A stretch of DNA of 64,000 nucleotides from Xiphydria camelus (GCA_963678675.1 OY783198.1:21066684-21130683); one strand, 5' to 3'. Shown: positions 10,763-23,324, counted from the stretch's first letter. The notes: generated by a model not told the origin, from the letters alone. A program made the numbers and translations.

Positions 10763-12244
10763 GTATGATATATTTTTCTCTGGTACGGTAACTGTCTCAA
10801 TAGCTGGACGCCTATAAAAATTCATACAGCAAATGTCAGCACATTCAAGGTTCTTATTATTTACACTTCCTGTATACATCCATAATTTTTATATTGAAGA
10901 TTTTTTTTTCACCAGTCGTTCCTTCTTATCCCATTGTACAATTTGAATATTATATTCAAATATGTCCGGCTACTAGGATGTGCCCTGCTACTGGGACAGT
11001 TACCTTAAAAAGAGATGGAAGGAAAGAAAGAAACATCACACGCGGTCTTCTCGTGCCTATTTACTCTATTTTTACTCACTCGTTCGCGTTACTTTTCGAA
11101 GTCCGGGGAGGGTCGCTCAAGCGAGCGAGCGAACGAAGGAAGCTGCGGCAGTCGCTCGATCGTTTCGTCACGCGGGGCCGATTCGCGGTTGGGCGGTTTC
11201 GCATCGCGGAACGAAAAGTCGGGGAATTCCACCGAAATCTAACGACGTGATTTCTCGCGCGATCGTTTGTCGTCCCGAGCGGCAATCGAGGCGCGTTAGA
11301 GCAAATCTCCTGGTTGGAAGTTCTCACGCTGCAATTTTTGTCCACTTTACTTCAATTAAGTAATTTCCATCGCTCTACGCTGTCCATATATCGATCCACA
11401 AAATATTGTACAATAGAATTACCACGCAGAGACGCATCACGGATAGGTGTACCCAATGCCAACATCGCAATCGCCTCTCGTTTCATCCCCCTTCCCTCCC
11501 CAGGCGAAGCAGCATACGCCAAGCGCGTATAATCGCGTCATACCGCACCACTCTGTCCGACAGTCGCGACAGCGGAAGCGCGCACACCGCGACGCGTTCT
11601 GTGCGCCTTATCTCCCGTGATCATCGGTGCGTGGTGCGTTCTACAAACGGAAACATCCAATTACGCACAGCGTTCGACTGTACAATCATGTAAGTCGCCC
11701 CGCGAGCAACGATCGACAATCGTCCGCGCGCGGCGCGCACGGTACGGCCCCGGAGCATTGTTTCCTCGCGGTGACATTTTTACAATCGGCTCGTTTCCTC
11801 CCAATCGGTTCCCACACGAGCGCGCGGACGACTTAATGCGACGCGCCGTTACGGGGTGCGCGCGAGTCAAATTGATTTCCGCTTATTGAGCGTGTATCGG
11901 GCGTGTCATTATTGCGCGCGCGGCTTACGCGGGTCACCCGCACACGCAACGCGACACGAAGCACGCGGGGGTTACCGTGATCCGCGCGGGAGGGTCAATT
12001 GGTACCGTCTGCGTATACCGTAACGCAATACTCGACCGCGGCGCAGCGCCGGGTTCCTTTCATTACGATTCGTCATGGCTTTCGTCTCGCGACGCACTTT
12101 TACCTTGACGGCAACGCGGTGGACGCGTGTGGCGAGTCTTTGCGATTGTGTGGGCGGGCTTCGGGAGGGGGGGGGGGGGGGGGGGCGAGTCGTTCGTGCT
12201 TGCAGGAGCGCGTGCCTGGTTCGGTGTATGTATTACTCTTGCGT
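10763..12244. other. Unique DNA, no gene seen; poly-G at the right end
   Basis: The sequence is AT-rich to about 11000, then CpG-rich. A (G)n run of about 20 occupies 12166-12184. Open frames at 10894-11363, 11406-11889 and 11999-12341 lack motifs. I see no element boundary. Confidence 0.45.
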
Positions 12245-12480
12245 TCCAGACGGAACAGTTCTATATCGATCATGTATAGTCTATATACGGGTTATACCTA
12301 TATGGTTTCCACATGAATCATTATATAACCAATATTTATAAATTAACAAAAATTCAAAAGATTCAAATAATTCATAATATATAGTCCATATATGGTTCAT
12401 ATGAAAATCATATATAACCCATATAGGACCAAATTCATATATGGACTATATACAAGCCATACAGAACTCTTTCGTCTGGA
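12245..12480. mobile_element. Family J element, copy 2 (best ends)
   Basis: The ends are exact inverses over the core: CCAGACGGAACAGTTCTATA on the left and CAGAACTCTTTCGTCTGG on the right. The interior is made of CATATATGG-type words. It gives the cleanest boundaries for the family. Confidence 0.8.
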
Positions 12481-13916
12481 GTATCGCGAATGACGAGAGT
12501 GTCCAGGTGTATGTCGCTCTTGTGTGATGGTGAGTTACTTTTTTAAAAATTACATAATTCGCGATCTATAGGTACTTTTGCTCGGGTCGGTTCAATAACA
12601 TTAATCCGTCACAGGTCAGATATCAAACGCATAATTAGCTCCCCGTAATACAAAAGTATCCATCATCGAGTCCCGCATTCGTCCCTCGTGCGCAACTACC
12701 TCATTGGATTATCGTCTTTCACGCGCGCGAGCGCGAGGGTAGAAAGGGAGGTTAGGTAGGGGGGTGGAGTAGGCGCGCACCGAGCCGGTGCAGCCCGCGA
12801 GCCACACGGCATACCCCGGTCCACCGGAGGCAAAGCAGTTATTGTATTCAGTTTGGCAATTAATATCGCGTATCGACCCTCGGACCCCTCTTACTTCGAC
12901 TCCAGACCCAACATAATACCTCATACACCCTCCGCCCGGATTTACGTCCCGCTTACGCTACGCCGCACCTCCTCACAGGCGTATAAAAGCCCCCGCGTCC
13001 GTACCTACGTATCGTACCTACCCGGTGTGCGGCGTACACCGTGCGGCACATTCATCGAATCGATATCCGGGCCTCTCAGCGGGCCCCTCTCCGAGGCACG
13101 TACCGCCGCGGGCCAGCATTTTTCATCTCCCCTCCGAGCCTCCCGCTGCCCCTGCCCCCTCTCCACCTCGGCTCCCCCCTCCTCCGCCGGTACTCACGCC
13201 TCTCTCGCGAGGCTCGCATTCCTCGCCCCGCGTTTTTTTCGTTCTCTCGAACTTTTATCCTCGATATCGATCAAGCCGAGCTGCTCGCGCAAAAACCAAA
13301 GTTCCGCGCCGGAAAAAATACCACGATCCGGCGGGAGCGAGAACGCGCGCGCGCGCGCGCGCTCGCGATGATGGGTAGAAAAGAGTCGTCAAACGTGACG
13401 TACGAGGCGTAGATATATCCAGCGGGCAATGGACGATGCGTCAGCGCGCCTATCGCCTCGAAGAAATCAGTGGGGGCCTATGCAGAGTGCAGCGCGGCGG
13501 CAAGCGGCAGCTTTTACGAGGTCGGTCGTTACCATCGCCGGGAAATTTACCGCGGGGCATTCCTATAGGCGATGTATGGGATACTACTAACGGCGAACGG
13601 TGAACTCCGCGCGGCCGGCGCGGAGAGTCCATCTCGCGTCGGCGGCGTGTAACGAGCACCACTACGGCGCGAAAAGGGCCGCGATATCGCGCGCGCGCGC
13701 GGGAAAGAGAAAATCGTGAGACGTACCTTGAAATTGGAGCGCCGAGATGCGCCGCGCGCGTAACAATTTAGTTATAGCATCGCCGGAGTTCGTTGGGAGG
13801 CTGGAATTGTTTTCTCCGTGGCGCGCGCGCGCGCGCGCGAATGGCGATTTTTCTTATTTCGTCCCTCGGGTACCTCGATAAGAAGTTGCTCGAAAATTTT
13901 TACCGATATAATTGAA
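12481..13916. other. CpG-rich unique DNA; TATA-like site at 12982
   Basis: GCGTATAAAAGCCCC at 12980-12994 is a good TATA-box match on the + strand. No reading frame downstream looks real, so promoter activity is only possible. (CG)n runs lie near 13346-13362 and 13822-13840. Confidence 0.25.
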
Positions 13917-14152
13917 TCCCAGCTGAAAAAGTTTTATATATTTTGTCTATAGTTCACATGTGGATTCGGTCATATGTGGTTTATATATGATTTCTATATT
14001 AACCATATGAGGACTGTATAAAGATTTTTTAATGTTCGTATAATCCATATAATATTTTGTATATGGTTAATGTAGAAATCATACATGATCCATACATAAC
14101 CAAATCCACATATGGATTATATACAAAATACATAGAACTTTTCCGCCTGTGG
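13917..14152. mobile_element. Family J element, copy 3
   Basis: The left end CCCAGCTGAAAAAGTTTTAT and right end CATAGAACTTTTCCGCCTG are degenerate J ends. The two halves are inverse over most of the length, for example TGATTTCTATATTAACCATA against TGGTTAATGTAGAAATCA. Confidence 0.75.
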
Positions 14153-14164
14153 GTTTGAATTTTT

Positions 14165-14282
14165 AATTTTTGTATGATCCATATACAGTCCATACGTGGT
14201 TTATACAGAAATCATATCGCGATATATATAATCCGTATCTATATAGGTAGGACCTAATTCATATAGAACTTTTCCGTCTGGG
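14165..14282. mobile_element. Family J fragment, copy 4 (half element)
   Basis: Only the right half is present: GTATGATCCATATACAGTCC through AATTCATATAGAACTTTTCC and GTCTGGG. It follows copy 3 by 12 bp, so this may be a tandem remnant produced by partial duplication or by unequal exchange between adjacent copies. Confidence 0.65.
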
Positions 14283-15163
14283 ATAAACTATCTATTTTTT
14301 TTAACATCAAATACGACTAACGCGACCTTCAGCGAAGGAATCCTGAGGTACCGAAGGAAACGTCGAACGAGAAGGATTGTCTCCGGCCTCGGGCATGAAG
14401 TTTCTCGCGCGGGGCCGCAATCCCCCGCGCGGAAAGCCGACCGAGAAAGAGAGAGAGAGAGAGCGCGACGCTGTCGGGATGTCGAGCGCGTTAAGCAAGA
14501 CGCCGGAGGGAGGGAGAGGTAGGCGGAGGAGGGCACACGGACCAGCGACTAATTAACGAACGTACCTCCGATCGATTTACATTTACCACGTTGTGGCGCG
14601 GTCGTACGAAGGTCGAGCCACATGCCTATATATACACACACCTACCGTTCGTTAGCGCTCCCCGTCGGAGCTCCCCGACGAGGAGAACGACGACCCCGAT
14701 CACCGTCCCGCGCGCGCGAATCGTCCACGAAACGAAGCGCCGCGGCGCGGACAGCGAAAGTGCTCCGGCGGCGCTCACTCGCGAGCACGGTAATCGTTAT
14801 TGCACATCGGCTCCGACGCAAATAGAATAGCATTCCGCCGCGCCGCCGCCGCCAGCGTCCGCGGTCGAGCGCGAGAGGGACTCGGAATAAGGGGATGGAG
14901 CTGGTGCGCGGGAGATCATCGAGCGAGCGCGCGCGCGCGGCTACCGGTGAGATATTATTTTATCTTATTCAAGGACTTTGAAGCGTGGTTTACGACTAGT
15001 TCTGCGGTCGGCTAAACGACGGAAAGACCGCGCCGCGCTGCGCTTCTCGGCTAAGAATGCTCACGGTCGGAAGAAAATGGAAATCGCCTCGTCCTTGATG
15101 CGCGCGTCCTACCTATGTGGTTCGCCGCCGGGGCTCACTTTTATGACTGCGTCTTCTGTGCGC
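14283..15163. other. CpG-rich unique DNA, no gene seen
   Basis: (GA)n lies near 14447-14463. Open frames are basic and in overlapping phases. No motif was recognised. Confidence 0.5.
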
Positions 15164-15684
15164 GCTGAGAGAAATAATATTGCTGGTGTCAACAAAAATT
15201 TCTTCAACCAAGAACATAATGATCTTAAGTATTTTTAAAAATAAAAGATTTTTAAGAATTAGAGCAATTGATATTATTCTTGACCCAAGAATACCTTCGT
15301 TGGGACGAGAAATTCTTTGTGCGCGAAAAAAACAATTACTCGAGTGTATCAAATATATCGTTTTGTCCAAAGAAAACCTTGTCCCTGGAATTATATCATG
15401 CAGTGTAAAATAATGGCATTTTTAACATATTTTACATGAAGCTTTTATCCATCACGTGATTTTGAAAATTAAAATACTCCGTAATTATACAACGTAATAT
15501 ATGTCGTTATGAAATTGCCCTTAAAAAATTCACAACGGAGTATATTAATTTTCGTAATTACGTATCGGACAAAAGCTTTATACGCAATTATATTAAATTT
15601 AATACAAATTTTTTTCTACAGTGTGGTTCTGATTGAAGAAAACATTTGTTCAGAGAGCATCAGTAATTATTTCTCAATGTGTGG
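15164..15684. mobile_element. Family A MITE, copy 3, interrupted
   Basis: The left part (15164-15400) runs from GCTGAGAGAAATAATATTGC to TGGAATTATATCATG. The right part (about 15627-15684) resumes with TTCTGATTGAAGAAAACATT and ends AGTAATTATTTCTCAATGTG. In uninterrupted copies these blocks are contiguous, so the 226 bp between them is an insertion. Confidence 0.75.
15401..15626. mobile_element. Insertion inside family A copy 3
   Basis: AT-rich non-coding sequence starting CAGTGTAAAATAATGG and ending TTTTTTTCTACAGTGTGG. The ends are weakly inverse (CAGTGTA/TACAGTG). No other copy is seen in this window, so the boundaries rest on the interruption of family A. Confidence 0.5.
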
Positions 15685-15777
15685 CGCGTAAAGAACTCTC
15701 CGATTTCTCGGTGCACAGCATCCGCGCGCTGCACACTCGTCGCAGAGGTCAGTGGTACACGCGCTTTGCCATGAGTG

Positions 15778-15820
<43 letters not shown>

Positions 15821-17760
15821 CTCTATTTCTCTATTTCTCTCTTTCGTCACTCGTTAGCGCGGTGAACCACCTGCTTCGCGGTCCCCCGACGACCTCTCTA
15901 TCCCTCGCGCAGTAGCAGCGCAGCCGAATATACGCCGTACGTACACACCTTCCGCGCGGCGCGTCTACCTACATACACACGCGTCGCGGTCGCGCGTCCT
16001 TCTCTCGCTCGAATTGCCTCTGCGGTCGGGCGTAAAACAATCACGCGTATTTTTTGCTCGCGTCGCTGCCCGCCGTTTCCACAAGGCGCGCTCACCCGGG
16101 CGCGCACCACCATCGCCGTCGTCGAGTTCCCCGAGGTGAGGAGGCGCGCGGCGGCGGCGGCGGCGGCGGCGGGGCGGCGAGGACGGAGGGAGTTTTTACG
16201 GTTGCGCCGCGCGATTAAAGTTTTTATACGCGCGCGGAAGACAGAAGAAGAGCGGAGGTGGAAGAATGGAGGCGCGCGCGCGCGAGCGCGCGGGGCAGAA
16301 AGAATCGCGGTTCGCTCCTGGTTCCTCTCTCGACTCCCTCGCGATCCGCGCGCGGAGAACGCTGCCGCGCGAGGACGAGCGAAAGAGTATAGACGCGGTG
16401 TAGACGAGACGAGAGGGTGTAATGAGAAACGCGGGCGAACGACTCACCGTTGGAACGACGAACGATCTTTCGTTCCGCTCATCCTCGCTTATTACATACG
16501 CGCCGATCCGTTATCGCGAGAGCGCAACGAACGCCGCGCAACGATCCGCCTCTCGCGGGAGTGAATTCGAGGATTCACCACACTTCGTAATAATAACGCG
16601 CGCGCGCGGGGCATGCGCGGAGTCACGCCGTGGTGGCGATACCAGCTGGCGCTCTCTCTCTCTCTCTCTCTCTCTTTTTCCACGGGTACTCCTTCCGCGC
16701 GGCTCTCGCTTCTTTACGAGCGCCGCGTCGAGAAAGCCGGGGCTCGATATTTCACGAGCTTTATCGGCCCGCGCGATTCGACTCGGTCACCCATCGGTTT
16801 CGAGCGAGGCAAGCGCGCGATGCGTGAGGCCCCGACTACGCGAAGACAACGACGCGCGCTCGGTACCTATCCCAACCACTTACCGAAGCCTCGATCTTCC
16901 TGCGCGCGCGTTCTCAACGCCAGCGCCTCGCGTGGGTGCGCGCGGGTATCGATTGTTTCCTCTCCGGGGGTAGGTCGATGGATAATTCGAATCCGCGATT
17001 ACATGCATTACGCGCGGCCGCGGCCGATCGTCCGCGTCGAGGAGGGATCGAGCGGGACGGACGGAATTTATCGGCGTTTCCGAGACAGTGCCTGCGGGGG
17101 ATTTTTCTTTCGAGCAATAGCGATAAGAAATGGTACTGCCCGCTGGAGAAAGGGTCGAGTACTTACGTACTGTAATAATCGTAGAGCAAACCGAGGCAAC
17201 CGCGAGGAGAACGAGTGGATACTAATTTTCAATGACACAACGTGGGACAGAGAGCGAGCGGAGAAACGCTTCGGAGCAACGGAGGCCGGGAGAAACGTCG
17301 AGTGTAAAAGACACAGAGAAACACGCGTACGGAGTTCAATCGACGAAATAAAGAAGAGAAATCGCGGAGGCGACGGAAAAGGAGAGGAAGCGTTCCCCAC
17401 CGAAAATAAATGCTCGGGCTATCCATTACGACGCGATTAGTACGAACGCCGTGTAAAGACGAAGCACGCGTCGCGGGGAATCGCGTGGGCGGCGGAGCAC
17501 GGCGACGGGACCGCGACGAGGATGTACCCGCGAGAGCCGGCTTCCCACGTACATCACCGCGCGCGCAGCGAGTCACGCGTATCGGCATCTTCACCGCGGG
17601 GAGAATTCTATTCCCCCGGAAGTCTATCTCCGTACGCGCGGACGCGGGGGATGAGCTCGCGAAGAGCGGCTGGCCGATTCGCGCGCGCGCGTGCGACGAG
17701 GCTCGATCGCATACCGCGCGCGGTGCCGAAACCGGGCAGGATAATAAATTATTATCGTGT
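15685..17760. other. CpG-rich unique DNA with (CT)n, (GCG)n; no gene seen
   Basis: (TC)n occupies 15779-15814 and another tract lies near 16651-16676. (GCG)n lies at about 16149-16172. The longest frame in the window (16613-17440, 275 codons) is Arg-rich throughout, overlaps open frames in several other phases and has no motif, so I do not call it a gene. Confidence 0.5.
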
Positions 17761-20700
17761 CGATAAGGAATGTCGATGGACCCCGCGATAGCGGCCGGCG
17801 TCGAAGGTATCGGTGGCTATCGACCGCGTAATAGACTCGTTCGGGGTGTCATTCTCAATAACGATACGTACGGCTTCGTCGGCGAGTTCAGCGCGCGCTC
17901 GGTATCGTGTGCGGGATCGGATCGCTCGCGACGTTCGAGCGTTTCTCCCGTGGCTCGCGCGACGCTAACAAGTGGAATTTTAATTCACGATCGCGCGTCG
18001 CTCGTCGGATTTTAATCGGCTTCTCGTGTAGGTACGCGCGCGCAGGGGAATTTAGGTCGAGTTGTGACCCGAAGGCGTTGTACTGGAAGGATATATGCTT
18101 TGTTATATCGTCGTGCTCTCCCTCTCTCTCTCTTTCTCTCTCGTTTTCCCGTCGTCGTCGTCGTCGCTCGGACGCGACGGTCCTCCGAGGCGCGCCTGGT
18201 ATGCGCGGTAGCGTTGGACGCTGTCACGTCGGTGACGTCGGAGCTGCGAAACGATCGCAACGCGCGCGCGCGCGCGGTCACCCGTCCGCCTCGCTCCTCC
18301 GCGTTGCGCCTCGAGGCGTTCGCCACCTTTCGAGATTCTCGTACGAGCGGACGGCGTGATATAGGCGCGTAATACACGTACGGAGATATAACGCGGATAA
18401 TAGATTGCGCGCGGTAGTCGGACGGATCTCGAAGAGTCGAATTCGTGTTTGATTTTGAAGGGCGTAACAAATCACATAAATACGTGGTACAGTGGCGGGA
18501 TGTATTCCGATTATAACGATAATTGCACGATAACAAAATACACGATTCACAACTCGAGAGAAAATAATTTAGTCTTTCGCAGTCTCCCACCGTCTCTGTA
18601 ATGTGTTCTGGTCTTCCAAGCGTTTTACCAAATCTCTAAAAAGACATTAAATGAAACGATTTAAACCAACAATCGAGAGATCGAAGACTTCCATAGCCTG
18701 TCGCAGTCTTTCGCAGTCTCTCGCAGCGAGAGAGATTCGACGTATACAATCTTCAATCAGGGATTAGAGTCTTCGAGAATCATATCGATTCAAAGTTCAG
18801 TCTCGCTTGTGCGACTTTGAGAAAAACTGAATTATCTCATTCCGCGAAAGTTCGAGCCTTCCCTGATTAATTTCCTTCAACTCTCATTGACGCAGGTATA
18901 CGCATCAACACGCGATCCTGGCAAGAGAATCGCGCAAAACGGAGCCCTCGAAATATCGGATTGCGCAAAAAATAATCGCGCGCCATAAGCGAGAAACGAC
19001 ATACGCGCCATTCCGATCGTTATGCGAAGAGAAACGCGCCCGACCCTTGCGCGCGCGTCCCGTACGCGTCGAGACGTATAAATCACGGTGGCGAGAGCGC
19101 GGCGCGCTAGAGGCCCGCACATGCGCGCCCGCAGCGCGCGGCGCGTACGCGCGAGAGGCAAAACGGAAAATGAGAAATTCCGGGCCGAGGGTATCCGGGT
19201 CGCGTTGCGTGCGCCGGGTAATTTGTGCCGTCCGATGGTATAAGAAATTCTCGACGACTAATTAAGAAATTATATCGCGAGATCGTGCTCGCGCGTTCGC
19301 GGGATTTTTCCTCGTTCCGCTCGAACTTCTCGAGTGCGGCGCCGTAGATCGGCGTACGTACCCGCGCGCAGGGCGGAAGAGGACACGCGCGACCCGTGTG
19401 CAGGCGTACCTACGTACGTACCTACTTCGACGTGTACGCGTACAGGAAGCGGAGGCTGGGAGAACTCGCGCGCGGGTAGCGGTCAGCCAGGCGAGCGAGA
19501 GCGGGCGGACGGACAGGGCAGGCGGCGGGCGGGCAGGCAGGCAGGCAGGCAGGCAGGCAGTCAGGCAGGGTACGGTTTTGATCGGTCTCTTCGAGAAACA
19601 TGCTGCTCGCGTCTATCCGGCCGTCCGTTATTAACTTCTATCTTACACGACCATCTTTACGCTGCCGCATCCACCGGGGCGTATCTTTCGAGTTCTTGGC
19701 CTACCAACCCGTGTTACCGAGGTTGTCTTGCCCGCCCGTGCCTCTCTCTCTCTCTCTCTCTCTCGTATCGTAGCTCTCCGTCTCCCTTCAAAATTACCCG
19801 CCATATTTTTACCATATTACTTCATTTTTAAGCCACCTCTCGCGCACTCGCGCGTTGCGCTGCGTGCCTCCTCCCTTCTTCCTCGCTCTCTACCACCACC
19901 GCGCGCGCGCGCGCGCGCGTTCGCCCCTCCTCGAGGTGCGCGTCGTGTATGGTAGGTACCCGCGACGCGAGAGGATATACCGTACACCGCCGTAGCCGCG
20001 TCATCGCGTCTCCTCCTTCTCCTCGCGGCGGTCCCGTCTCGTCGGCGGGGCCCGTCGTCCGCCATTTTACGTCGGTATCGCCGATCGCCTTTTTGCCTTT
20101 CGCGAAATTACGTCCCCCGATCGCGCGGGGTGCCCTCGCCCGGCGAGGTGGTCGGTCCCGCCGAGAAGCGCGCGGTGATCGAGCGGCGCGCGCGCGCCAC
20201 CGCAACACGCAATACATTTTTTTGCGATAATATTTGGAGCGAATTTAAAGTAATGATCGTCTTTTTCGTGGCCCGGACGCCGAGGGGGCGGCGTGGCGGC
20301 CGGATGGGTGGGTTGGCGAAGGGGGCGGGGGGGCGAGGCGGGAAGCGGAGTTAATGAGATCACGCGTGAACGAAAATTGTACGCCGTCGGACTTTATTGG
20401 ACTGCGGGGATGAAACGATCCGATGATCCGCGAGAAGGCGCGCCCGACGGAGTAATGATATTTGCCCTCGACGAGGCAGGAGGGGGGTACGCGCGAAGGG
20501 GTTCCGGGAAAAGATCGGCCGGCGCGATCTTACTCGCGGCTTTGTTGCCGGCGCGCGGCTGGCGAGCGATGCTCCTTTTTCACTTCGGAGCCGAGATTCG
20601 TATTCGTCGACCGGCGAAGAGACGGACTTTGCGCGCGGCGCGAGGTGGTTTCGGTCACGTTCTTTCCGCGGTCCGACGATAAGATCGTTCCCGCGCCGGT

Positions 20701-21210
20701 CAACCCTCCGGTAGCTCGCGCGCCGACGCGCGAAGGGAATCGAAAAGCGCGGCCCGGGCATCGCGCGGCGTGCGTTCGAGCGCGACGTCATTGTTTCGGA
20801 ATTTATGCATCGCGTCCGCGAGAGCGCGCGGAAGACGGCCGGTTTCATTGCACCACCCGCGAACGTACGGCGCGCGCTTCACTTCCTCGTGTAATACCAC
20901 GTGAACCGAGAGGGAGCGTCGCGCGTGATTCGAAACGATCGGTCGAACGTTTATTAGCTATTAAAATCGATTCCTCGGCTTCTTCCCCGCTGCAAACGAT
21001 CGATGCTCTCGCACAGAAGTACGTTTGCTCGCGCTGTTATTATCGGTCGTAAGTTCCTATATATGACGCGAGTCGTGGAGAATATCGACCGCTCTTCCTA
21101 TGGGCAAAAGCGACTGTTTCTTCACGATCGTTTCGAAAGTTATATACCCATAAGCGCGTATCGGATCGACGTTTCGAGGGTAATACGAGGAATTAGCGAT
21201 CTTACGTTCG
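17761..21210. other. CpG-rich unique DNA with small repeats; no gene seen
   Basis: (CT)n near 18118-18141, a (GCAG)n-type microsatellite at about 19536-19566, (CT)n at 19743-19763 and (CG)n at 19900-19920. At 18693-18727 the words CGCAGTCT and CGCAGT repeat. Long frames on both strands are basic and motif-free. Confidence 0.5.
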
Positions 21211-21488
21211 TACGCAGAGAGAAACATGGTTAGTAAATTTTACAGCGAACCCCGGTAACGGAGCTCTTCGGAGTGGAGCAGTGAATTTTTTAACAGACGC
21301 AGTGTACTTTTTACAGTTCATTGCAATATAAACCCGTGAAGACCTGATACATATTAACGGGAGATTGGTCAATTTTAACGTATAAACTGATGTTTATTAT
21401 ATTATTACAAACTCTAAAAGGTACGGTGTGTTTTATTAAAAACTTCAATGTTTCACCTCGAGAATCTCTGTTACTGCGCTGAACAAAA

Positions 21489-22143
21489 TAATTAGGTTAA
21501 AATGATGAAATGCGTCTAGTTAAGCGCGCTTAGTTATTCTAACTAAAATACTGGTCAGTTAAACCAAATATTTAGTTCAAAAATTTTAGATTTTTACGGC
21601 CATTGTCGTTATAATTGTGAGTGTTATTACTTTTGGTTTCCTGGTGGTAACCGCGTCCAAAGTTACTAATTTGCCAAAGTTTTGCAGACATTGCGGTTTA
21701 CTTCGTCAAGGTCGATGAGCTTTTGATACTAAGACGTTCTATACGTTTGGACGCGGTTACCACTCGGAAGCCAAGAGTAGTAATACTCATAACTATAAAT
21801 ATTCAGTTATTCTAACCAAATGTTTAGTTATTCCAACCAAACATTCAGTTAATCTAACCAAAAATTGTTCAGTCTAACCAAACAGATGGAGGATCGACAT
21901 TTGACCAAACAGTTTGGTCATCATCTCCAGGATTTTGGACCAATTAACCAAGTTATTTTTCTGAGTCTGGGGGATAACTGTAAAAACTCATGGATTAGTA
22001 ATACTCATAACTATTAATATTCAGTTAATCTAACCAAAAATTGTTCAGTCTAACCAAACAGATGGAGGATCGACATTTGACCAAACAGTTTGGTCATCAT
22101 CTCCAGGATTTTGGTCTGATTAGCCAAGTTATTTTTCCGAGTG
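21489..22143. mobile_element. Family G element inside N, with O and a tandem duplication
   Basis: It is rich in the words TTAGTTATTCTAACTAAA and TAATCTAACCAAAAATTG and contains GATGGAGGATCGACATTTGA, ACCAAACAGTTTGGTCATCA and CTCCAGGATTTTGG. The same vocabulary appears at 25083, 26640, 32867 and 54660. The right end AAGTTATTTTTCCGAGTG resembles other G ends. Confidence 0.65.
21609..21798. mobile_element. Family O, 190-bp element with about 50-bp TIRs, inside G
   Basis: The left arm contains TTATAATTGTGAGTGTTATT, ACTTTTGGTTTCC and GGTGGTAACCGCGTCCAAA. The right arm is the inverse, with TTTGGACGCGGTTACCAC, GGAAGCCAAGAGTAGTAATA and CTCATAACTATA. The element splits family G sequence and so is younger than it. 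Confidence 0.7.
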
Positions 22144-22170
22144 TCGGATAACTGTAAAAATTCGTGGATT
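21779..22170. repeat. Tandem duplication of 218 and 174 bp
   Basis: Copy 1 (21779-21996) and copy 2 (21997-22170) both start AGTAATACTCATAACTAT and run through the GATGGAGGATCGACATTTGA block to a GATAACTGTAAAAA block. Copy 2 lacks about 44 bp (the TTTAGTTATTCCAACCAAAC region). The duplicated unit spans the end of O, part of G and the start of N, so it arose after both nested insertions. Confidence 0.8.
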
Positions 22171-22207
22171 TTCCCATGATTTTTTACTAATCCTTCTGCT
22201 CCGTGTA

Positions 22208-22800
22208 TTTCCTCGAGGATATTTCCTCCCGCAAAATCGACACTCGCCCGTCGAGAGACTTCACGCCGAGAAACGCCTCCCTCGTCGACGACACGAGAAC
22301 CGCGCCGCGCGGCGAATTCTCCCGAATCTCCAAAGCACACCGCATTCCTCCTCGATCCTCCCGGTTCGTACGTACGGTGTGTCGAAGTAACCGGCGCGGT
22401 GCGCGCAGGAGGAAGGCAGGGGTGGCGATGATGGTGGTGGTGGCATTCAGCTCAGCCTGCCTCGCCGTACCATATTATTAAGGCGGCCAACCGGTGTGAC
22501 GCTCCGCGGCCCGGGAGCCAATGAGACCGCGTCCCGACGCATCCACTCCTCCCCGCGATACGCGTCTCGTTTCCGGTCGCGCATCGCCGCGAGAATTCGG
22601 GTACGCCGCGCTCGCGGATCGCGCGTAGGCATACGTGCACGCATGGCGCGCTTCGACGACTCGGCCGCGGGCGCCTTGCCGCGCGTCGCCGGCGTCCGTC
22701 CGAAGGGGTGCGTTTCGCGGGGCGAGTGACGTCCGCGGAAGCGACACTCGGGATATGATGTCGCGGTAGAATGATACGAGTGAGACGGAATATAAGAGCC
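22208..22800. other. CpG-rich unique DNA between two N elements
   Basis: GC-rich with frames on both strands that lack motifs. It contains a short GATGATGGTGGTGGTGG tract near 22427-22443. I see no gene. Confidence 0.5.
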
Positions 22801-23324
22801 GTGAATGGGGAAAAAGGGTTGGTAAAAAATCATGGCAAAAACCCATGAATTCTTAAGGCCTCCCCATAGACGTGCAATATTATTGCACAATATTTGGGTT
22901 TGTACAATAGAATTGATCGTGTGTATTTAGTATTGAAGGGTTGTACAATATATTGTGCAAGCCAAATCGAACATTTAGGGCCGGTTTTACAAATGTAGAA
23001 CCCTTCAATACTAAATACACACGATCAATTATATTGCGCGATAATATTGAACGTCTATGGGCAGCCTACAATATATTGTACAATTAATATTGTGCAATAG
23101 TATTGCACGTCTATGGAGGCCTTTACAGTTAGCCCGGCAGAAGCTTCCACGGGGTGAAGTTGATAATAGATCACAGCGTACCTTTTACAGTTTGTAATAG
23201 TACAAACATCAGTTTATACGGTAATATTTGCCAATCTCCTGTTAATATGTGTCGGGCGATTAAGAAATTCAATGTTTTACCCCGAGGAGCCCTGTGAAAA
23301 TTACTAATCCTTTTTCCCCGTGTA
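22801..23324. mobile_element. Family N element, copy 2, split by M
   Basis: The left end GGGGAAAAAGGGTTGGTAAA is matched by the inverted right end TTACTAATCCTTTTTCCCC followed by GTGTA. The blocks CCTTTTACAGTTTGTAATAG and ATCAGTTTATACGG are the inverse of 21211-22207. Family M occupies 22857-23121. Confidence 0.75.
22857..23121. mobile_element. Family M, 265-bp near-perfect hairpin element
   Basis: The ends GGCCTCCCCATAGACGTGCA and GCACGTCTATGGAGGCC are inverse. A second inner pair, GATCGTGTGTATTTAGTATT against AATACTAAATACACACGATC, brings most of the length into a stem. The flanks are TTAA on the left and TTTA on the right, which may be a decayed TTAA duplication. It interrupts family N copy 2. 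Confidence 0.8.

Larger units (their letters stand above)
21211..22207. mobile_element. Family N element, copy 1, carrying nested insertions
   Basis: The left end (GCAGAGAGAAACATGGTTAG, then TAAATTTTACAG) is the inverse of the right end, which reads TCATGATTT-like sequence and TTTTACTAATCCTTCTGCTC before CGTGTA. The block CGTATAAACTGATGTTTATT is the inverse of part of 22801-23324. The element is expanded to about 1 kb by insertion of family G and family O sequence and by a tandem duplication. Confidence 0.7.

Noticed and set aside
12980..12994. GCGTATAAAAGCCCC as a confirmed promoter
   Set aside because: Good TATA match but no initiator, downstream exon or reading frame I can support; kept only as a remark.
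16613..17440. Longest open frame (275 codons) on the + strand
   Set aside because: Arg-rich throughout, no motif, overlaps other open frames in several phases in CpG-rich DNA; stop codons are rare there for compositional reasons.
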